From assembly GCA_003117195.1 (NCBI GenBank), contig BDSI01000185.1:122829-186828 (forward strand): DNA of 64,000 nt, read 5' to 3'. Each line of letters starts with the position of its first letter. Position 1 is the first letter of the stretch. The stretch is from Eudorina sp. 2006-703-Eu-15. Taxonomy: Eukaryota; Chlorophyta; Chlorophyceae; Chlamydomonadales; Volvocaceae. This document shows positions 1 through 13,465 of the stretch, one piece after another. The notes under the pieces were generated by a model. The model had not been told where the DNA came from and ran no database searches. It saw only the letters and a program-made list of their open reading frames with translations. A program made the position numbers and the translations under genes.

Positions 1-3000
1 GCCCTGCGGACACCGCCTCTGCTGCTGCCGCTGCCGCTGCAGCTGCTACTGCCTGCCGTTGACCTCCTCCTGCCTGACCAGCCCTGCTGCTGCTGCTGCT
101 GTTGCTGCTGCTCTGGGTTGTGGTGGCGCCGCTCGGCCGCCTCAGCCCCGCCCGGGGATGTCGCCGCGGCGGCTGCAGCCCCTCCGTTGCCCTCCCTGGA
201 GCACAGCTCTATCTGGTCCAGGAAGACACCCACCGCCCGCAGAGTGTCCCGAATGAAGCACCCAGGCAGCATCACCCGGGCTTCGGTCTTGCTTACGACT
301 GACGATAGCTCAATGCCGTGGCTGATCTCATCCGACCAGAACGGAACCCACCATTCCAGGAGGTAACGCACACCCCACTTGACCTGCTGACCCGCCGGGT
401 CGCTCGTGCAGCAACCCGGGCTGTCGCCGCCGCTGCCCTCCTCGTCTCCACGGGTGCAGTCAATGCAGCTGCTGCTGCCGCCGTCCCCGCCCCGGCTGCT
501 GCTGCTGCCGCCGTCCCCGCCCCGGCTGCTGCTGCTGCCGCCGCCGTCCCGATGTCGGGCACCCCGGGGGCCACCGGCGGCCACCTGTGGCGCTACACGA
601 GCGGATGGCCCTGAACCGCCCGCCGATGACGCCGCCGGTGTCGCTGGCCCCGCTGCCGCCTCCACCGCCCAGTCCAGGGCGGCCGTCGCGGCGTCAAGGC
701 TGAGGCCCTGGACGTTTTGGGTCCTGGACCCTTGCCACAGCGACGTCCGAGCCGGGAAGTAGTTCCTCCACGTGTGCGTAACTTCACGCAGGGTCCCAAG
801 CAAATCAATCACCTGGAGCGACTCGCCGTACGCCATCAGCCAGCCCAGCTGCGGCCAGCGGAGTACGGCGGCCAGCAGCCGCAAGTCGGGCTGGTCGGTC
901 CCTTGCGCAATTGACCTGGAGGGGTTGAGCGTGTCAGCGCCGGCCAGGTAGGCGGCGCGCAGGAGATGCTCCAGGGCGGGGACCAGGCCGGCCGCGAGGG
1001 CGGCGGACAGCTCGGGCGGCGGCGTGGCGGGGAGCCGGGCTGCGGAAGCCAGGATGTACGGCATGTCGGGCGGGAGGACAGTCATTCGTTGTACGAACGC
1101 GAAGAGGTAGGTTCAGGTAGGTGAGATACCCCTAACGGTGTGGGGCACCGTTCATGATTTGGTTGGAAACGTTGTTTCGGGATGGTGGTGAAGGCGAATG
1201 GAAAGCACGACGAAACAAGCAGTCAGTCATGCCGTTGACCGAAACGACCCCACCAACGAGTATCTTATCCTCAGCGAACAAGATGGCGTCATGCTTGAGT
1301 GGTACGATCTCTGATTGCCGTACACGCTCTTGGCCACTGTCTTGGCCGTGTGCGTCTCCACAGGCGTCTGCCCCTTCACTCAGCATTTGCTAACCCCCAC
1401 ATAGTACGACAGTCGTACGGCACACTCACCAGGGAGCCTATCCGCAAATGGGGCGAGAGACATCACCCGGAGCCCAACCAACGCCTCCGTGTCGTACATC
1501 AGTTGAATCTTGAGCTTCAGCTCCGAAGCCACCTCCCAAGCCAGCTCCGAAGCCAGTTCCGCGACCCGGTGCAGCGCCCTCACCGTCTCGCCCCACCAGC
1601 TGGCTGGCCGCGCCCACGGCGGGGACAGGCGGCGGCCCAGTGCTGCCGCACCGAGGGCTCCGAAACCACCATCGCCTCCGCCCAGCGCCAGGCCCGGTGC
1701 CCCGGCGCTCACACGCTCGTCCACGGCCGCTGCATCGGCCCAATCCCCGCCACCGCCACTGCGGCCACCGCCTCCCGCTCCGGCGGCGTTGGGAGGGGTA
1801 GCAGCGCTCGCCATGAGTACGGCAGTTTCATCTCGCATCGCCTGCGACATTTTTAGCGACGCGGGAGGCTGACCTGCCGTCATGCTGCTGCCACCCGGGG
1901 CCTCGACGGACCCAGCGGCGACCGCAGCCGACTGCCCGGCGGCGGTGGCAGCGGAGGCGGAGGTGGCGGCCGCCTGCCGCGTGCTGCACCTTCTATGCCG
2001 TACGGACACGTCATGGGCGAGAGCCAGCGCCTGTACGGCGGTCTTGCAGTTGTGCACCTGGGCCTCCCGCGCGCTGAGGCCGGCATCTCCCGCTGCGGCC
2101 GCCTGCACTGTCCCATGGGTCGCTGTTGGGCCATCTGGGGCTGTGACGGCGCCCAGGCAGCAGCGGGCGATCCGAACGGCCACCTCGTGTACGGCGGCGG
2201 CGCTGAGGAGAGGTTCGGGCGGCATCCCGGCCCAGGGCAGGAGCAAGGTAACCCAGCGCCGGAGGCTGTGTACGGCAGCAAAAGTGGATATCGCCGCCCT
2301 GATTCCCTGGGCCACGTGATCCGGCAGCCCGTACATTGTACCGCCGTCGTACCAGGGCAGCACGGCGACCGCCTCAGCCGCCGTACCGAACTGCAGCCAT
2401 CGGCTGGGTGCGAACGCGCGGCGCGGCTGCGGCTGCAGCTGCTGCTGCTGTGGTGCCGGCTGCTGCTGTGCTCCAAGCTGCTGCTGCCGGGGGTCGAAGG
2501 TTAAGTGCCTTAAAACGACGTTAACACAGTAGGAGAAGTCATAGTGCGGTATCCGGGCCCCGAGTGCCGCTTTGGCCAGGTGCTCCAGCAGCTGCGATGA
2601 CTCCAGTAGCTCCACGATCTCCGCGCGAGTGCAGGGGGCGGCGCGGGAGCCGCCACCTGCGACGGCCGTCGAGCGGCCCGTCGGTCCGGCAGCAGCCAAG
2701 ATGACCACCAAGTCGATCGCATTTTCGATAAGAGTTGTATAACGAGCCAGTGAGATCGAGGCGGCCAGTGAAATCCCGCCGGGGGGCTGCGGCGGCGGTG
2801 CGGCGGCGGCGAGTCGTGCAGCGCAGCTCAGCATACCAGACCGGAGAAGCGCTGTCGCCACCCGCTCCGCGGCCGCCCGCTGCTGTTGCTGCTGCTGTTT
2901 CCCGGCCGCTTCGTCTGCCGACCGCTTCACGTGCAGCAAGGTGGTGACGACTGACGCCACTAGTCCATTCGCCAAATCAGCGAAGGCGTCGGATCGCTGC

Positions 3001-3332
3001 CCGTCCGAGTCCTCACCCGCTATTTCCGCACTGCGGAGAGACACCGCGAGCAGCTTGGTCAGCAGCAAACTCGACTTCGGTGAGGTCCATAGCGACAGCA
3101 GCGGGGAATGCGCCACCCCATATGAACTTGTGCAGAAACGCGCCGCCTTCCACACATCCTCAGCGGTCGCGGCAGCAAGCCTGACTGACCGCTGCGCCTC
3201 TCCGGCCGTCTCAGACAGCACGATGCGGGTGGCCATTCGAAGGAAACCTGCCACATCTGAAATCGCCTCAGTCTTGGGGGTTGGTGAGGGTTCAGCAGCT
3301 CCCTGCAGCGGGCTTTGCGTCGGCTCTGACAT
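1..3332 (-). CDS. Large uncharacterised chlamydomonad protein, 3'-truncated by window edge
   Basis: I do not recognise a function. Exon 1 runs 3332-1430 and starts MSEPTQSPLQG. Exon 2 runs from 1039 past base 1. Donor GTGAGT at 1429 and acceptor CAG ending at 1040 keep phase 1 and give the junction FADRLP/ARLPATPPPE. At least 980 residues are present, with no signal peptide or clear membrane segment. Low-complexity tracts interrupt Leu/Ala-rich, probably helical stretches: Gln near residue 145, Ala/Pro near 180, Ala/Gly/Ser near 470-560, and SSSRGGDGG repeats in exon 2. Near the edge a more ordinary stretch (WGVRYLLEWWVPFW) follows. Large proteins of this kind recur in volvocine genomes as unnamed families; that is recollection, not a search. 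The intron 1429-1040 holds nothing recognisable. Confidence 0.6.
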
Positions 3333-4697
3333 CTGCTGCGGCCTGGTGCGGCTGGCGAGGTGCTGAGGGCAGCCAAGGTCTCGCTGCTTTTCGCAACCGC
3401 TGCAGGTCTAGGTTTGATTGCGTTTCATGCACCTCAATTCGCTTCCTTTCATTGCTCATCACAGCTCGATAGTCTCATGTTGAGAAAATACGCACTAGAG
3501 CGGGTGGATGAGGTTACGCCTGATTACGCGCGGCAACGTATGGCAACGCATAAGGCCCTGCCGCGGTCACCGAAACTCCCTACCTCCCGACACAGAGATG
3601 GTAGTGGCGCTCCATCTATTGAACTCCTTCCGTCGATGTCGCCAGGAGGACGGAGCGATCGATTGGAAGCCAACAGGACCACATACAGGCAGCGCCCGCC
3701 CGCGGCCTCGCCACTCACGAAAGGAAACATGCCATGCTTTTTGAACTTGAGGCTCACATCTCCTGCATCATGCGGCTGGGTTCCCAAAAAATAAAGGCGC
3801 ACAACCATGAGCAGTTAAATGACGCTGGGGTCCTTGCAGTTGTGCTGGTAGGCACACGACATGGCCTCGAGACACACACACACACACACACTAGACACAT
3901 GCGGTGGCGCGGTCATCGATCTTGTTTGACTGTCATGTTTTAATGTAACCGTTACAAGGTGGACCCGTATCCCGACCGGGTGTTCCAACGGGCCCAGATA
4001 GCTCGTGTCATGTTTGTCATATTGTGTTGCCAATGGTAAGTACGTCGCAGTATATGAGCTCGGGCGGTCCTGGGCGAGTTTCTCATTACACACTAGACAC
4101 CACAGCCCGGTAGGGGCGGCCCGCTGTCCGATGGTGACCCACGGGTCGTCACGCACGACGTGGCTTTTCAGTGTAGGGTCCACTGTAACACATTCATAAT
4201 TAATTAATAGCAGATACGGCATGAGTCTTGCAAACACAATGTGTACTGCTGCTCCTTCCGCAAATGCATGCCCCCAACCTGCACGCGCAAAAAGAGAAAA
4301 GGGCACACGGCACCACCAGCAGCAGCATGCGCCATGCGGGTGCTTGGCACCGTACATTTTGCCAAACTTGAACTGCGTGGTTGTTGAGCCACATCACTTT
4401 GCTCATTCATTTCATATCCATTCATTCCTGCTGCACATACATGCCACGCGATCGTCCCCGACGCGTCCTCGGCCGCTGGAAACCCTCTCTCCCCCCACGC
4501 CCCGTCGGGTTGTGTGCCCTCCCCGTTCCGCCCCCAGCTCAGGAACAGCTCGCACAGCAGCCCGCACAGCAGCCCGCGTGGAAAGCACCTCGACGGTCCC
4601 AGCAGCGTGCAGTCGGTAAGGCGTGCAGTCGGTAAGGCGTGTAGTCGGTAAGGCGAGCTGCATGAATCCTGGCTCGACGACAACACGTGCAGATGGG
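3333..4697. other. Intergenic: promoter of the unknown gene and 3' UTR of the pherophorin-like gene
   Basis: No supportable coding sequence. The right part should be the 3' UTR of the leftward pherophorin-like gene. A short (AC)n microsatellite lies at 3872-3891. Three near-identical short GTAGTCGGTAAGGC-like repeats occur around 4610-4655, just past the pherophorin stop. Confidence 0.5.
4086..4090 (-). terminator. Candidate TGTAA polyadenylation signal of the pherophorin-like gene
   Basis: TGTAA on the minus strand, about 600 bases past the stop at 4698. TGTAA is the usual Chlamydomonas polyadenylation signal. A second minus-strand copy lies near 3950. Confidence 0.4.
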
Positions 4698-6416
4698 TCA
4701 ACCCGCGGGCTTGATCCTAGCCGGCGACGGCGGCCGCTTCTTCGCACCCGTCCCAGTACCCGGTGGCGGCGGCGAGGCCTTCGCCGGCGGAGGGCGCTTC
4801 CTGGGCGGCGGCGGGGGCGGCCGCAACTTCACTGTCCAGACCTTGGGCTCCCTGGGCGGCCACAAACCGATCTCGGGGGCTGAGGGCCGCGGTGTGGGTG
4901 GCGACATTGGTGACGGCGGCGACATTGGTGACGGCGGCGACATTGGTGGCGGCGGCGACTTGGGCGGCGAAGGTGAGGGTGGTGACGGCGGCATTGGCGA
5001 GGGCGGTGACGGCGGTGCGGGCGGCAGCGGCAACGGCGGAGTGGGCGGCGACGGCGGCGAGGGCGGCGACGGCGGTGGCGACGGCGGCGCCGGCGGCGGC
5101 GGGAAGCAGCTGAAGAGCTCCGGCTGCGCGGCGGCCTCCCAGCGCGCGCTGATGGCGCACAAGACGCCGTCCAGCTGCAGGTACGACCCGCACTGCATCC
5201 CGCCCAGCAGCCGCAGCGTCGTGGACGCCACCTGTCGCTGCGCGAAGTTCGCCGCCACGGCCGCCGCGTCGGCCCGCGTCGCTGCCGTACCCACGACGAC
5301 GATCTGGCCGTTCTTCGACCCGTCGTCGAAGCACTGGAAGCCGCGGCCGGGCAGCATCTCCGCGTTGAAGACGCACAGGTAGTTCATGGCGGACACGAGC
5401 AAGTCACAAGCGCTGGACGGGGGCCACAGCGCCGGGCGGTAGGCCTTGACGAGCAGGCCGCAGGGGCCCCCTCCTGGAGGGACCGGGGGCCGCGGCGGGC
5501 TGGGTGAGGCGATGGGCGGCGGCGGCCGCGGCGGGGCCGGGCCGCGGGGCGCGGCGGGAGGGCTGGGCGGCCGCGGCGCCGGCGGCGGCGGGCTGCAGAC
5601 CTGCTGCGCGATGAAGTAGGTGCAGGGCACGCCGGTGGTGGGCGGCAGGACGGTGGCGACCGTGTTTGCCGTACAGACCGTTATGGGCGGCACGTTGTCG
5701 GCCCGGAACAGCCCCTCGGCGCTGCAGCCGGCAGCGGTCGTGTCGAGGATGTCGTACCACAGCAGCCGGTCTTGCAGGGCGGTGGAGTACGCCACCAGGA
5801 GGTCCTGGCGGATGGGGGGCGGCGGAGGTTACGGCGGGACGTGGGCAGTGGGTTCCGGCCGAGGTTCCGAAGGATATGGCTGGACATGACTACAGCTGCG
5901 AGCATCGGGTACGCGAGTTCGTGATTGTGGGGCTTTGAGGGGCGTACGATGTGGCTTGAAAGATCTGACATCGAGGTCTTTTCGAGGGCTGGGGTTTGTT
6001 TTATTGTTTCACACGGTCGGCGGCTCGGCGCGGCGTGCCAAGTGTGAGACCATGGTACGTACGTACGAGACATGCGAGCAGCATCGGGCGGGCGGGCCGC
6101 TGCCGGAGATGCACGTATGTATTGTCACCTGCGCATTTGAACCGATGAATACAACCATGTATTTGAGGACAGATTTGACGATGCTGCTGCCGGTCGGTGC
6201 TGCTGTCCAAGTCCGTCGGACCGCGTCTCTGTTTGCGAAGTTGACAGGCACATTATTTTGAGCGAAAAAATTATCCAGGTAGCCGTCCAGCGCTTGGCCG
6301 TTCCCGTCGTTAAAGACCCGATCAACAGAGTAGAGAGTTATTGTGGCGACGAAGCCTGCTTGTGCTAACAACGTCCCCGTTGCGAGTAAAAGGATAGTGA
6401 GTAGAAGGCCCGCCAT
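4698..6416 (-). CDS. Pherophorin-like hydroxyproline-rich cell-wall glycoprotein
   Basis: Two exons, 6416-6129 and 5804-4698, joined in phase 0 (GSNAQ/DLLVAYS), give 464 residues. Residues 1-20 (MAGLLLTILLLATGTLLAQA) form a clear signal peptide, so the product is secreted. The layout is pherophorin-like: globular cysteine-bearing segments alternate with Pro-rich rods. The first rod (SPPPPAPRPPSPP type) is short; a second globular block contains CVFNAEMLPG and a further Cys set; the C-terminal rod is rich in SPP and MSPPSP repeats and ends in a basic tail (GTGAKKRPPSPARIKPAG). Such proteins are hydroxylated on Pro, arabinosylated and built into the glycoprotein wall or matrix. The exact subfamily is uncertain: I did not identify a textbook pherophorin domain signature in every block. 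The intron (6128-5805) is 324 bases. Confidence 0.75.
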
Positions 6417-7855
6417 TTACGCAGCTATTCATTTCAAACATATGCATGCGGCAGGTCCGATTTCGTCGGGTAGGGTCTCGACGAGTATGCTTCCTGAGTT
6501 TTGCAGCGCGCTTTCCCAATCGAATTCCAGTGGCATTTTCAGGAAGTGCGTTCACTGCTAAAAAGGAAAAATATTCGTGCGCAAGGTGTGCCAATCATAG
6601 CATACGGTAGTGCGGTCGACATGGTACGGCAAACAAGCGTGTGCACAGCGCATAGCACGCCTTAGCCATACTGGCCCATCCACAGAGGTGCGGCCCTGCT
6701 ACCACTAATCCCATCCTGGGCGGCAGGACCGTTTGACGGTAACTTTCAACTGACGCACTCTGTTGTCCGGGCAGGTGTCTAGCGGGGACCAAAGCAGCGG
6801 TGGGCAGCGGCGGTCCCGGATGTTCCGTGGTGACCTGATGGCTCTAGCCGCAGTGCTGTGGCTTTCGGGTCTGGAGGCTGCTCGCATCATTACAGCGCAC
6901 AGGCGTGTAATGCAGTCGTGCTCTCTCCTGTAACCATGTGCAACCGCCCTCTGCACCGCCCTGAACCTGCGCACACTATACCCCCCACATATCCAAGAAG
7001 GCTATGTATGCCCTGGCTGAAAAGCTGCTAGCACACAGCTCCACGGCAGAAGTACATCGGCCGCGACCTGGGCGGCACACTTGTTGGTGGCTGGCGAGGC
7101 GCCTAACTTCTTGCTCCCGAGGCTTATATGTTAGGGGCATGACGCAAGTGCAGGTGTGATTTCTTGTCCTGCCCCGTTTATGCGCCCGCATGATGTGTAC
7201 GTCCGTGCGCAATCAGCTGCACTTGATGAACAGCCGAGACAAATATTCGACATAAGAAGTTCCTTGAGCTTACCATTGGTCCCCACGCAATCGGATTTGA
7301 AGGGGTTTGCGCACGGAAAACGCAGCTGATAGGGCACGGACAGACATCATTCTGGCACCCCAGCTGGACTGGAGAAGGAACCAGACCTGCATTTGCATCA
7401 TCCAACACGCAGTCTTCGCGAACATTCATTGAGAGCAAGTGAGAGCGAGGTTGTAATTGCAGACCAGCTCGTGCATATTTGTCAACAGTCCTTCCTTCTC
7501 ACGACAGGAACACGGCCTCATGAAACAAACGAGAAGTCTGAACATGAAATGGAGTGTGATGAACACTTAGTACGGCATGCTCGTCCACGGACTTTTTGGC
7601 GCCCTCGGCAATGGCGCCCTTCCTTAAGCCCCGACGCTTCCAGCCGACTTCACTTTTGTGAAGTGGCGTTCATTTATTTATGTGCTGGTCGGGTCACACA
7701 TACTTCGCGTCTCCATCAGCGGCCTACCTTTGGTGCGCTTAGCCGGATCGAGCTTTAAGCTTACAGTTCTGAATCCATTGTCTTCTGTCAAGCTCACTGT
7801 AGGGTTTCTGACTTTACCTTTCAGCTTTTGTCGGCTGGAACGCTCGGATCAGGCC
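6417..7855. other. Divergent intergenic region between the wall-protein and flavoprotein genes
   Basis: About 1.4 kb separates two divergently transcribed genes and should hold both promoters and 5' UTRs. It is less GC-rich than the flanks. No open frame looks coding. An in-frame upstream Met at 7658 of the flavoprotein gene is better read as 5' UTR, because the peptide it would add has no family counterpart. No TATA box stands out. Confidence 0.5.
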
Positions 7856-9679
7856 ATGGCTGCTCACATTGAGAAGGCGCTGGAGAAGGCGGAGAAGTAT
7901 GTGCAGGAGAACAAGAAGACAGTGGCTATTGCAGCTGGTGTTACTTCAGCAGCTCTTCTTGCTGCGTATGCCTATCGCCGCGCCCAGACAGCTGTCCCGA
8001 CCCGCGGCCCTTTTCCGGTCGAGACGCTGCCGGCCGACGCCTACGACGCGGTCATCGTAGGCGCCGGCCCTTCGGGCTCTGTCTGCGCATACTATATGTC
8101 CCGCGGTGGTGCTAAGGTTGCAGTGCTTGAGAAGGAAACCTTCCCGCGCGACAAATATTGTGGCGATGCCGTCTGCACTCCCGCGATCCGCATCCTGGAG
8201 GACATGGGCGTCCTACAGGAGCTCGTCGCCAACAACGAGGCACATTTCGCCGATGCTGGTGGCTTTGTTAGCCCGAATGGAACTTCCTACATTGGCGTGT
8301 CTAAGCAGAAGCTGGGTCAGGCGGCATGCTGCGCGGTCAAGCGCATCAACCTGGACGTCCGCGTCGCCAAGAACGCCGCCCGGGCCGGCGCCGACCTGAA
8401 GGAGAACTTTGAAGTCACGGGCGCGACCTTTGACAAGGGGAGCGGCCTGTGGACCGTGACCTCCGCGACGGGCGCGACCGTTCGTGGCCGCGTGCTGGTC
8501 TGCGCCGACGGCGCCACTTCGCGACTCGCCACCAAGCTGGGCTACTGCACGGAGCCCCCCAAGGGCATCTGCTCGCGCGCCTTCATCGAGGGCGGCACCC
8601 ACAACACCAACTTCGACGGCGTCTGCTTCTATCCCAAGTGGTCGTTGCCAGGCTACGCCGCCATCTTCCGTCACCCCAACGACGAGCTCAACTTCTGCTA
8701 CTACCTCATTCCCTGCGGCAAGGACGGCTACTGCGGCGATGTCAAGGAGTCCGACCTGGCCAGGCTGCACAACGACGCCATCAAGTACGATCCGTTCATC
8801 TCCAAGTCGATCGGCCCCAACGCCAGGATTGAGCGGATGCGCGCTGCGAGCTTGCGCCTCGGCGGCCAGGGCCTCAAGACCAGCTATGACGACCACCTGC
8901 TGATCATTGGTGACGCTGCCGGCCACATCGATCCGTACACCGGTAAGCTTGCACCTCGGTTTCCAAGCTACGGGGACGAAGGATGACGGGGACGGGGCGC
9001 AAACGGAAGGAACACGGGGTAAAGATGGCGATATAGGAGGCCATGGGAGGGTAACGGGAGGCCTGGGAAGTGGGGGCCCTGGTATTGTGTGTGGGGAGGA
9101 AGAGGGTTCTCACTGTACTCACGAGTCTCACTGTACTCGCCTTTTGAAAGTTTGGATCCGTCTTGTCTGGCCTCAAATCCAATGCATTGTGCATTGCATT
9201 AATTGCCAGCATTCCGCTTGACTCCTTGTGATCGGATCGTGTCTTGCCCTGCCCCGCCTTGAATCCCTGCTTCAGGCGAGGGCATTCACACCGCCATGAT
9301 GGGCGGCAAGGCGGCCGCGGAGGCCATCCTGGCCATGCGCCAGACGGGTGACTTCTCGTCGCGCTCCACACGCCAGTATGAGACCAAGTGGCGTGCGCTG
9401 TACGGCCACGACTTCTGGATGAGCAAGGCCTTTGCCGAGGTGGTGTACCGCTGCCCCATCTTGCTGGACGCGGTCGCCAGCGAGATGCAGCGCAAGGGCG
9501 ACGCCATGATGGCCAAGTGGGCCGAGATCATGACCAACATGCAGCCAAAGACGTACTTCCTGCGACCGCACGTCGCCATTCCGCTGGGCATTGCCGTCGT
9601 CCGCGAGTTCATCGATCAGAAGATCCTGGGCACCAAGAAGGACAAGTACCAGATGCTGCCCAAGACGGACGCGAAGTAA
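7856..9679 (+). CDS. FAD-dependent oxidoreductase, geranylgeranyl reductase family
   Basis: Two exons, 7856-8942 and 9276-9679 (junction HIDPYTG/EGIHTAM), encode 496 residues. Residues 22-40 (TVAIAAGVTSAALLAAYAY) look like an N-terminal membrane anchor. The Rossmann FAD motif VIVGAGPSG lies at 66-74, followed by the family motif FPRDKYCGDAV. The second FAD motif is GDAAGHIDPYTGEGI, split by the intron. These three are diagnostic of the geranylgeranyl reductase / digeranylgeranyl-glycerophospholipid reductase flavoproteins, which reduce isoprenoid double bonds using NAD(P)H or ferredoxin. Which isoprenoid this one uses cannot be read from the sequence; the anchor and lack of a clear transit peptide argue against it being the plastid chlorophyll enzyme CHLP. 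The start is chosen at the Met just before the anchor (GCC ATG G context). Confidence 0.88.
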
Positions 9680-11986
9680 AGCGTGGGGGAGGATAGGTGG
9701 TCCTGAGGGACCCCACGTGCGCGAATGTGCATGGGATGGGGGGGCCGCGAGGCACAGTACCGCACCCTTGGGATTGTCCCTCGCGCACATGGTGGGCTCC
9801 AAGACGAGGATGCCGGGGGGTGAATTGGGGGGTCGGGGGCGAGTGCTTGCGATGCCGTAACCGGGCATCAAGTTTTGTCGGCGCAGTGGGCCAACCGTCT
9901 GTTGAACACCATCTTGGTGAGCTGCATGCGACTAGGGAAGTATGAGAGAGCAATGTGCTTAAATATTATGTGAGAGCTGTATCTGGGACACCGCTGGCTC
10001 TCCGCAGTGTGGACGTCTCGTGGTTGGAGAGAACCGGGCAAGGAGAGGGGCCCTGCCTGCTGCAGCGGGCGGTGCGCAGGGTAAACTTTTCCGGCTGCTA
10101 TTGAAAACTGGGCTGCAGCACCTTTCAAGCTCGTGCCCGCCCGATCGATCAGCGGAGCTTTTTCGCAGTTGCCAGCAGTCTCACTCAACTGACGTCCTGT
10201 GTGCCTATTATTTGGCGAGGGTTTTGCCTGAGGATCAGCATGGGGCTGGTATGTAGATGCGGCGTACAACATTTCCAGGCCACGGATGAATTGCGGTTCG
10301 AGCTTGCAGGGGCACTTATTGCCATGGCGCGGTTCGCGTATGTTGTGACTTGCCCGGCTTTACCAAGTTGAGACCTGCAGGTGTGATACGTGGCCACGTG
10401 ATGAAGCTCTTTCAGCGAGCTTGTTTGCGTGTGCTCGCGACGGTTGCAGTACTCGTCGAGCGTTGTGTCTTGCATGCCATGTGCGGCTTGGCGCTGGATG
10501 TGTGCCGGAACGACGTAGGATGCAGGCGGTGTCGCTAATCGGCGACGCCAAATGAACCTGCGGATTGGACCCTAAGGCGAGTCCGTCTGTTTTGCGCCGA
10601 CTCGACCTGTGGGTGGAGAGACGTAAACGTGCTGTTGGTGGGTGGCCCGTGGAACCGACTTTGGCGACTTGACTTTCAGATGATGTTCTTGACACTACAC
10701 ATGCCGACATAAATTTTCACGCCTGAAACTTGGGTTAGCAATACATGGATTCATGAGCGAGGCGTTAATTCGGCGCCCTAGGGCGATGCGCAATTCTACC
10801 GGGTAATTGGATAGGTGCGCTTCAAGCCATCGCACGTAAAACATGCCATGTGCCATGTAAACCCCGGTGTTGCCTTTCACACCCGTGCGTAACCAGTGAT
10901 CAATCAGTCGTTGGCAAAGCAATTATTCCAGTCCTGCAACCAAAAGCTTCCATACCTATCATATCGTTCCTGCACACCTGATGTTAATACGCCAATCGTG
11001 TCGCACCATAAAAAATAGGCACGCCCGCCAAAATTTGGCAAAACATCATCTCCAGTCACCCTGGGCATCGCACATACGCCGGCAGGACGGCAGAACTGAC
11101 AGGTTCTGGACGATCAGGTACTTACGATTGAGCATCAGCAACATCCCGTACGCAGGTCGGGGTACATGTCGAAACGTTGGGTATCAAGGGAAAGTACCAC
11201 CATCGACCCAACAAGAACACCCATACCTGCTCACGCCAACCTGGCAGCCGCGAACCAAAACAGCCGGGAAACGTTGCCTCGCGCAACTTAAAAACACATG
11301 TAGCAAAACACCAGAGGGAGCACACCATCTACCCACCTAGTGCAGGTTCCATGCGACACTTGTTTGCTGGAGACAAAGGCACACCTACCTGAGGGCAGGG
11401 CATCCGCGCAATGGCCATAGCCTCATCCTACGTGGATTGTGCCACACAGCGTTGTATTGTACCACAGAGCGTGTGTGCTGTCTTCAGCTCGGCAATCAAC
11501 AGCGCCATCAAACCAGGCGCACATACAAACACGCATGGGCGTCCCGGTCTCACCACAACGGACGCGCGACCGGTGTGGCGCGTGCACCAACAAGGGAGGG
11601 AGGGAGGGAGGGCCTCAGGCGCCGCAGCAAAGCGCCGCCCGCCAATACACCACAAAACGACGAGCATGGGCGCGCGGCACAACATAGGAATCACTGTAAA
11701 TTCACAGTCAGTCCCACCAGGCCTTGACGAACCAGCAGCGCCTCACGGCTGACCCACCCGTACTGTACTGCTGCGGAGCGTAGTGTACGACAGGCACCTA
11801 CACTTCATTTCACTTTTGGTAATACAGGATAAGAGCTGCGCCCTAGCTTGAATACGAAACGCTGGCAGCGGCGAAACTTCGACGTCAGATTCCTCGATCG
11901 AGAAGCCAGTAGTGCGGCGGTAGCATTCGAAATGCATCGGCCCTCACGCAGGTGCCGTACTGGTGTCCGGTTGCCACAGAGCTCAA
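9680..11986. other. Convergent intergenic region (3' UTRs), no gene seen
   Basis: About 2.3 kb lies between the stops of two convergent genes. It should hold both 3' UTRs and an intergenic spacer. Short open frames on both strands have no coding character or family match. A (GGGA)n run lies near 11593-11612. Confidence 0.45.
10856..10860 (+). terminator. Candidate TGTAA polyadenylation signal of the flavoprotein gene
   Basis: First TGTAA I see downstream of the stop at 9679. It implies a 3' UTR of about 1.2 kb, long but not unusual for these algae. Confidence 0.3.
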
Positions 11987-13433
11987 TCAGTGAGATTGGA
12001 ACACCGAGGAGAGCCACATCGACACAAACGAGCCGACGAAGCAGCCAGCCGAGATGGCAAACGAGGTCACGGGGCCGTACTTGGACTGTTCCGTGGGCAT
12101 CAGCGTCGAGGGCGCGTGCATGCAGATCGTGCTGATCAGGTGACCCTGCGCGCATTTGGGGGGTGGGGTGTGGGGGGCGACGGGGGAGGGGGCGACACGA
12201 GATGACACGGATGAGAGAACAAGGACGAGGGCTACGTCGCAGCCATCATTCACTGCACCATTGCCATAGCAACGCATACAGCACCAGGCCCGGATAGCGC
12301 CGAGGGAAGCCCTGGAAGAAGATACAGCGGTGGCTTCCCAGCACACGGCGCACCTAGAAGAACGACGAAAAGGAACATCCCGCCGGCCCTCAGCAACGCG
12401 CACACTGTCAACATCGCGTCCCCTTTGGCCGATGCGGGGTTGCGGCCATCCCGTAACACCCCCTCTTATCCTTTGGGTCACGCAGTGCCCACCTGGGTGC
12501 AGCCCAACAGCAGGATCACGGCCCACGGCCAGTAGTCCTTGCTCAGGTACTCGTCCAGCAGCCAGCGGGTGGGGGTCACCAGGTGGCAGAAGAGCACCGC
12601 GGCCGCCACACCGCAGCGCAGGACCGCGTACACCAGGATGCTCAGCGGCTTGGGAGGACCGTGCGCCCAGGGGCCGTAGCCGCTCAGGAAGCGCCCCAGG
12701 AAGTCTCCAAGGCTGCCGGTGGATATGAGGCGCACGGGGGAGGGACAACCAAAAGAGCAGCGTTACAGCGTGCCCCGGGCAGTTTGAGGAGAGGGCGCGG
12801 CCAACGCCCCGTTGGTGGAAAACGGCTGGACCGACCCGACAGCCATTTGCCGTTCGGCCTGAAGTCCCCTTCCCCTACGAGCGCTTTCAGCGGCCATGCT
12901 GAAAGAGAAGGCCCTCTGGTGGTGTGGTGGACGATGTACGACTGGATGCGAGATACTGGAGGTGTTCCCCCCGGGACTGCTGCGCGTGGCCGCCATTGAC
13001 TGGACCACAGCCCCTTTCCTCGCCGCTTTCCTCAATCGACGGACGACGCAAACCCCACCTACGCACGTACCTGAACAGCACGAAGAGCAGCGGCACGAAG
13101 AGGTCACCCTGGATGCGGCCCAAGATGCCCGGCTTGTCGTTGCGCGAGGCGCAGGGCGACACCACGGCGGGGTTGTCCACGGAGCAGATGAAAGACGAGA
13201 TGCCGGGGTGGGTGCTCATCGTGACGCACAGGCAGAGGAACAGCGAGACGCAGTAGATGCTGAAGGCGTTGCGCTGCTGCCAGGTGCGGGTGTACATCGA
13301 GTAGTCCGACTCGACGCAGACGATGGCGGCCCGGGTGGTCTCGCGGCGCGTGCCGGTGCTGGTGCTGGGGCCGCTGTCGGGGCCCTCCACCACGGTCAGC
13401 AGCGGCTCCTCGTAGTCCTCGTCCACCTGCAGG

Positions 13434-13465
<32 letters not shown>

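Noticed and set aside
7658..7855. Upstream in-frame start for the flavoprotein
   Set aside because: The extra 66 residues have no family counterpart; the Met at 7856 directly precedes the membrane anchor.
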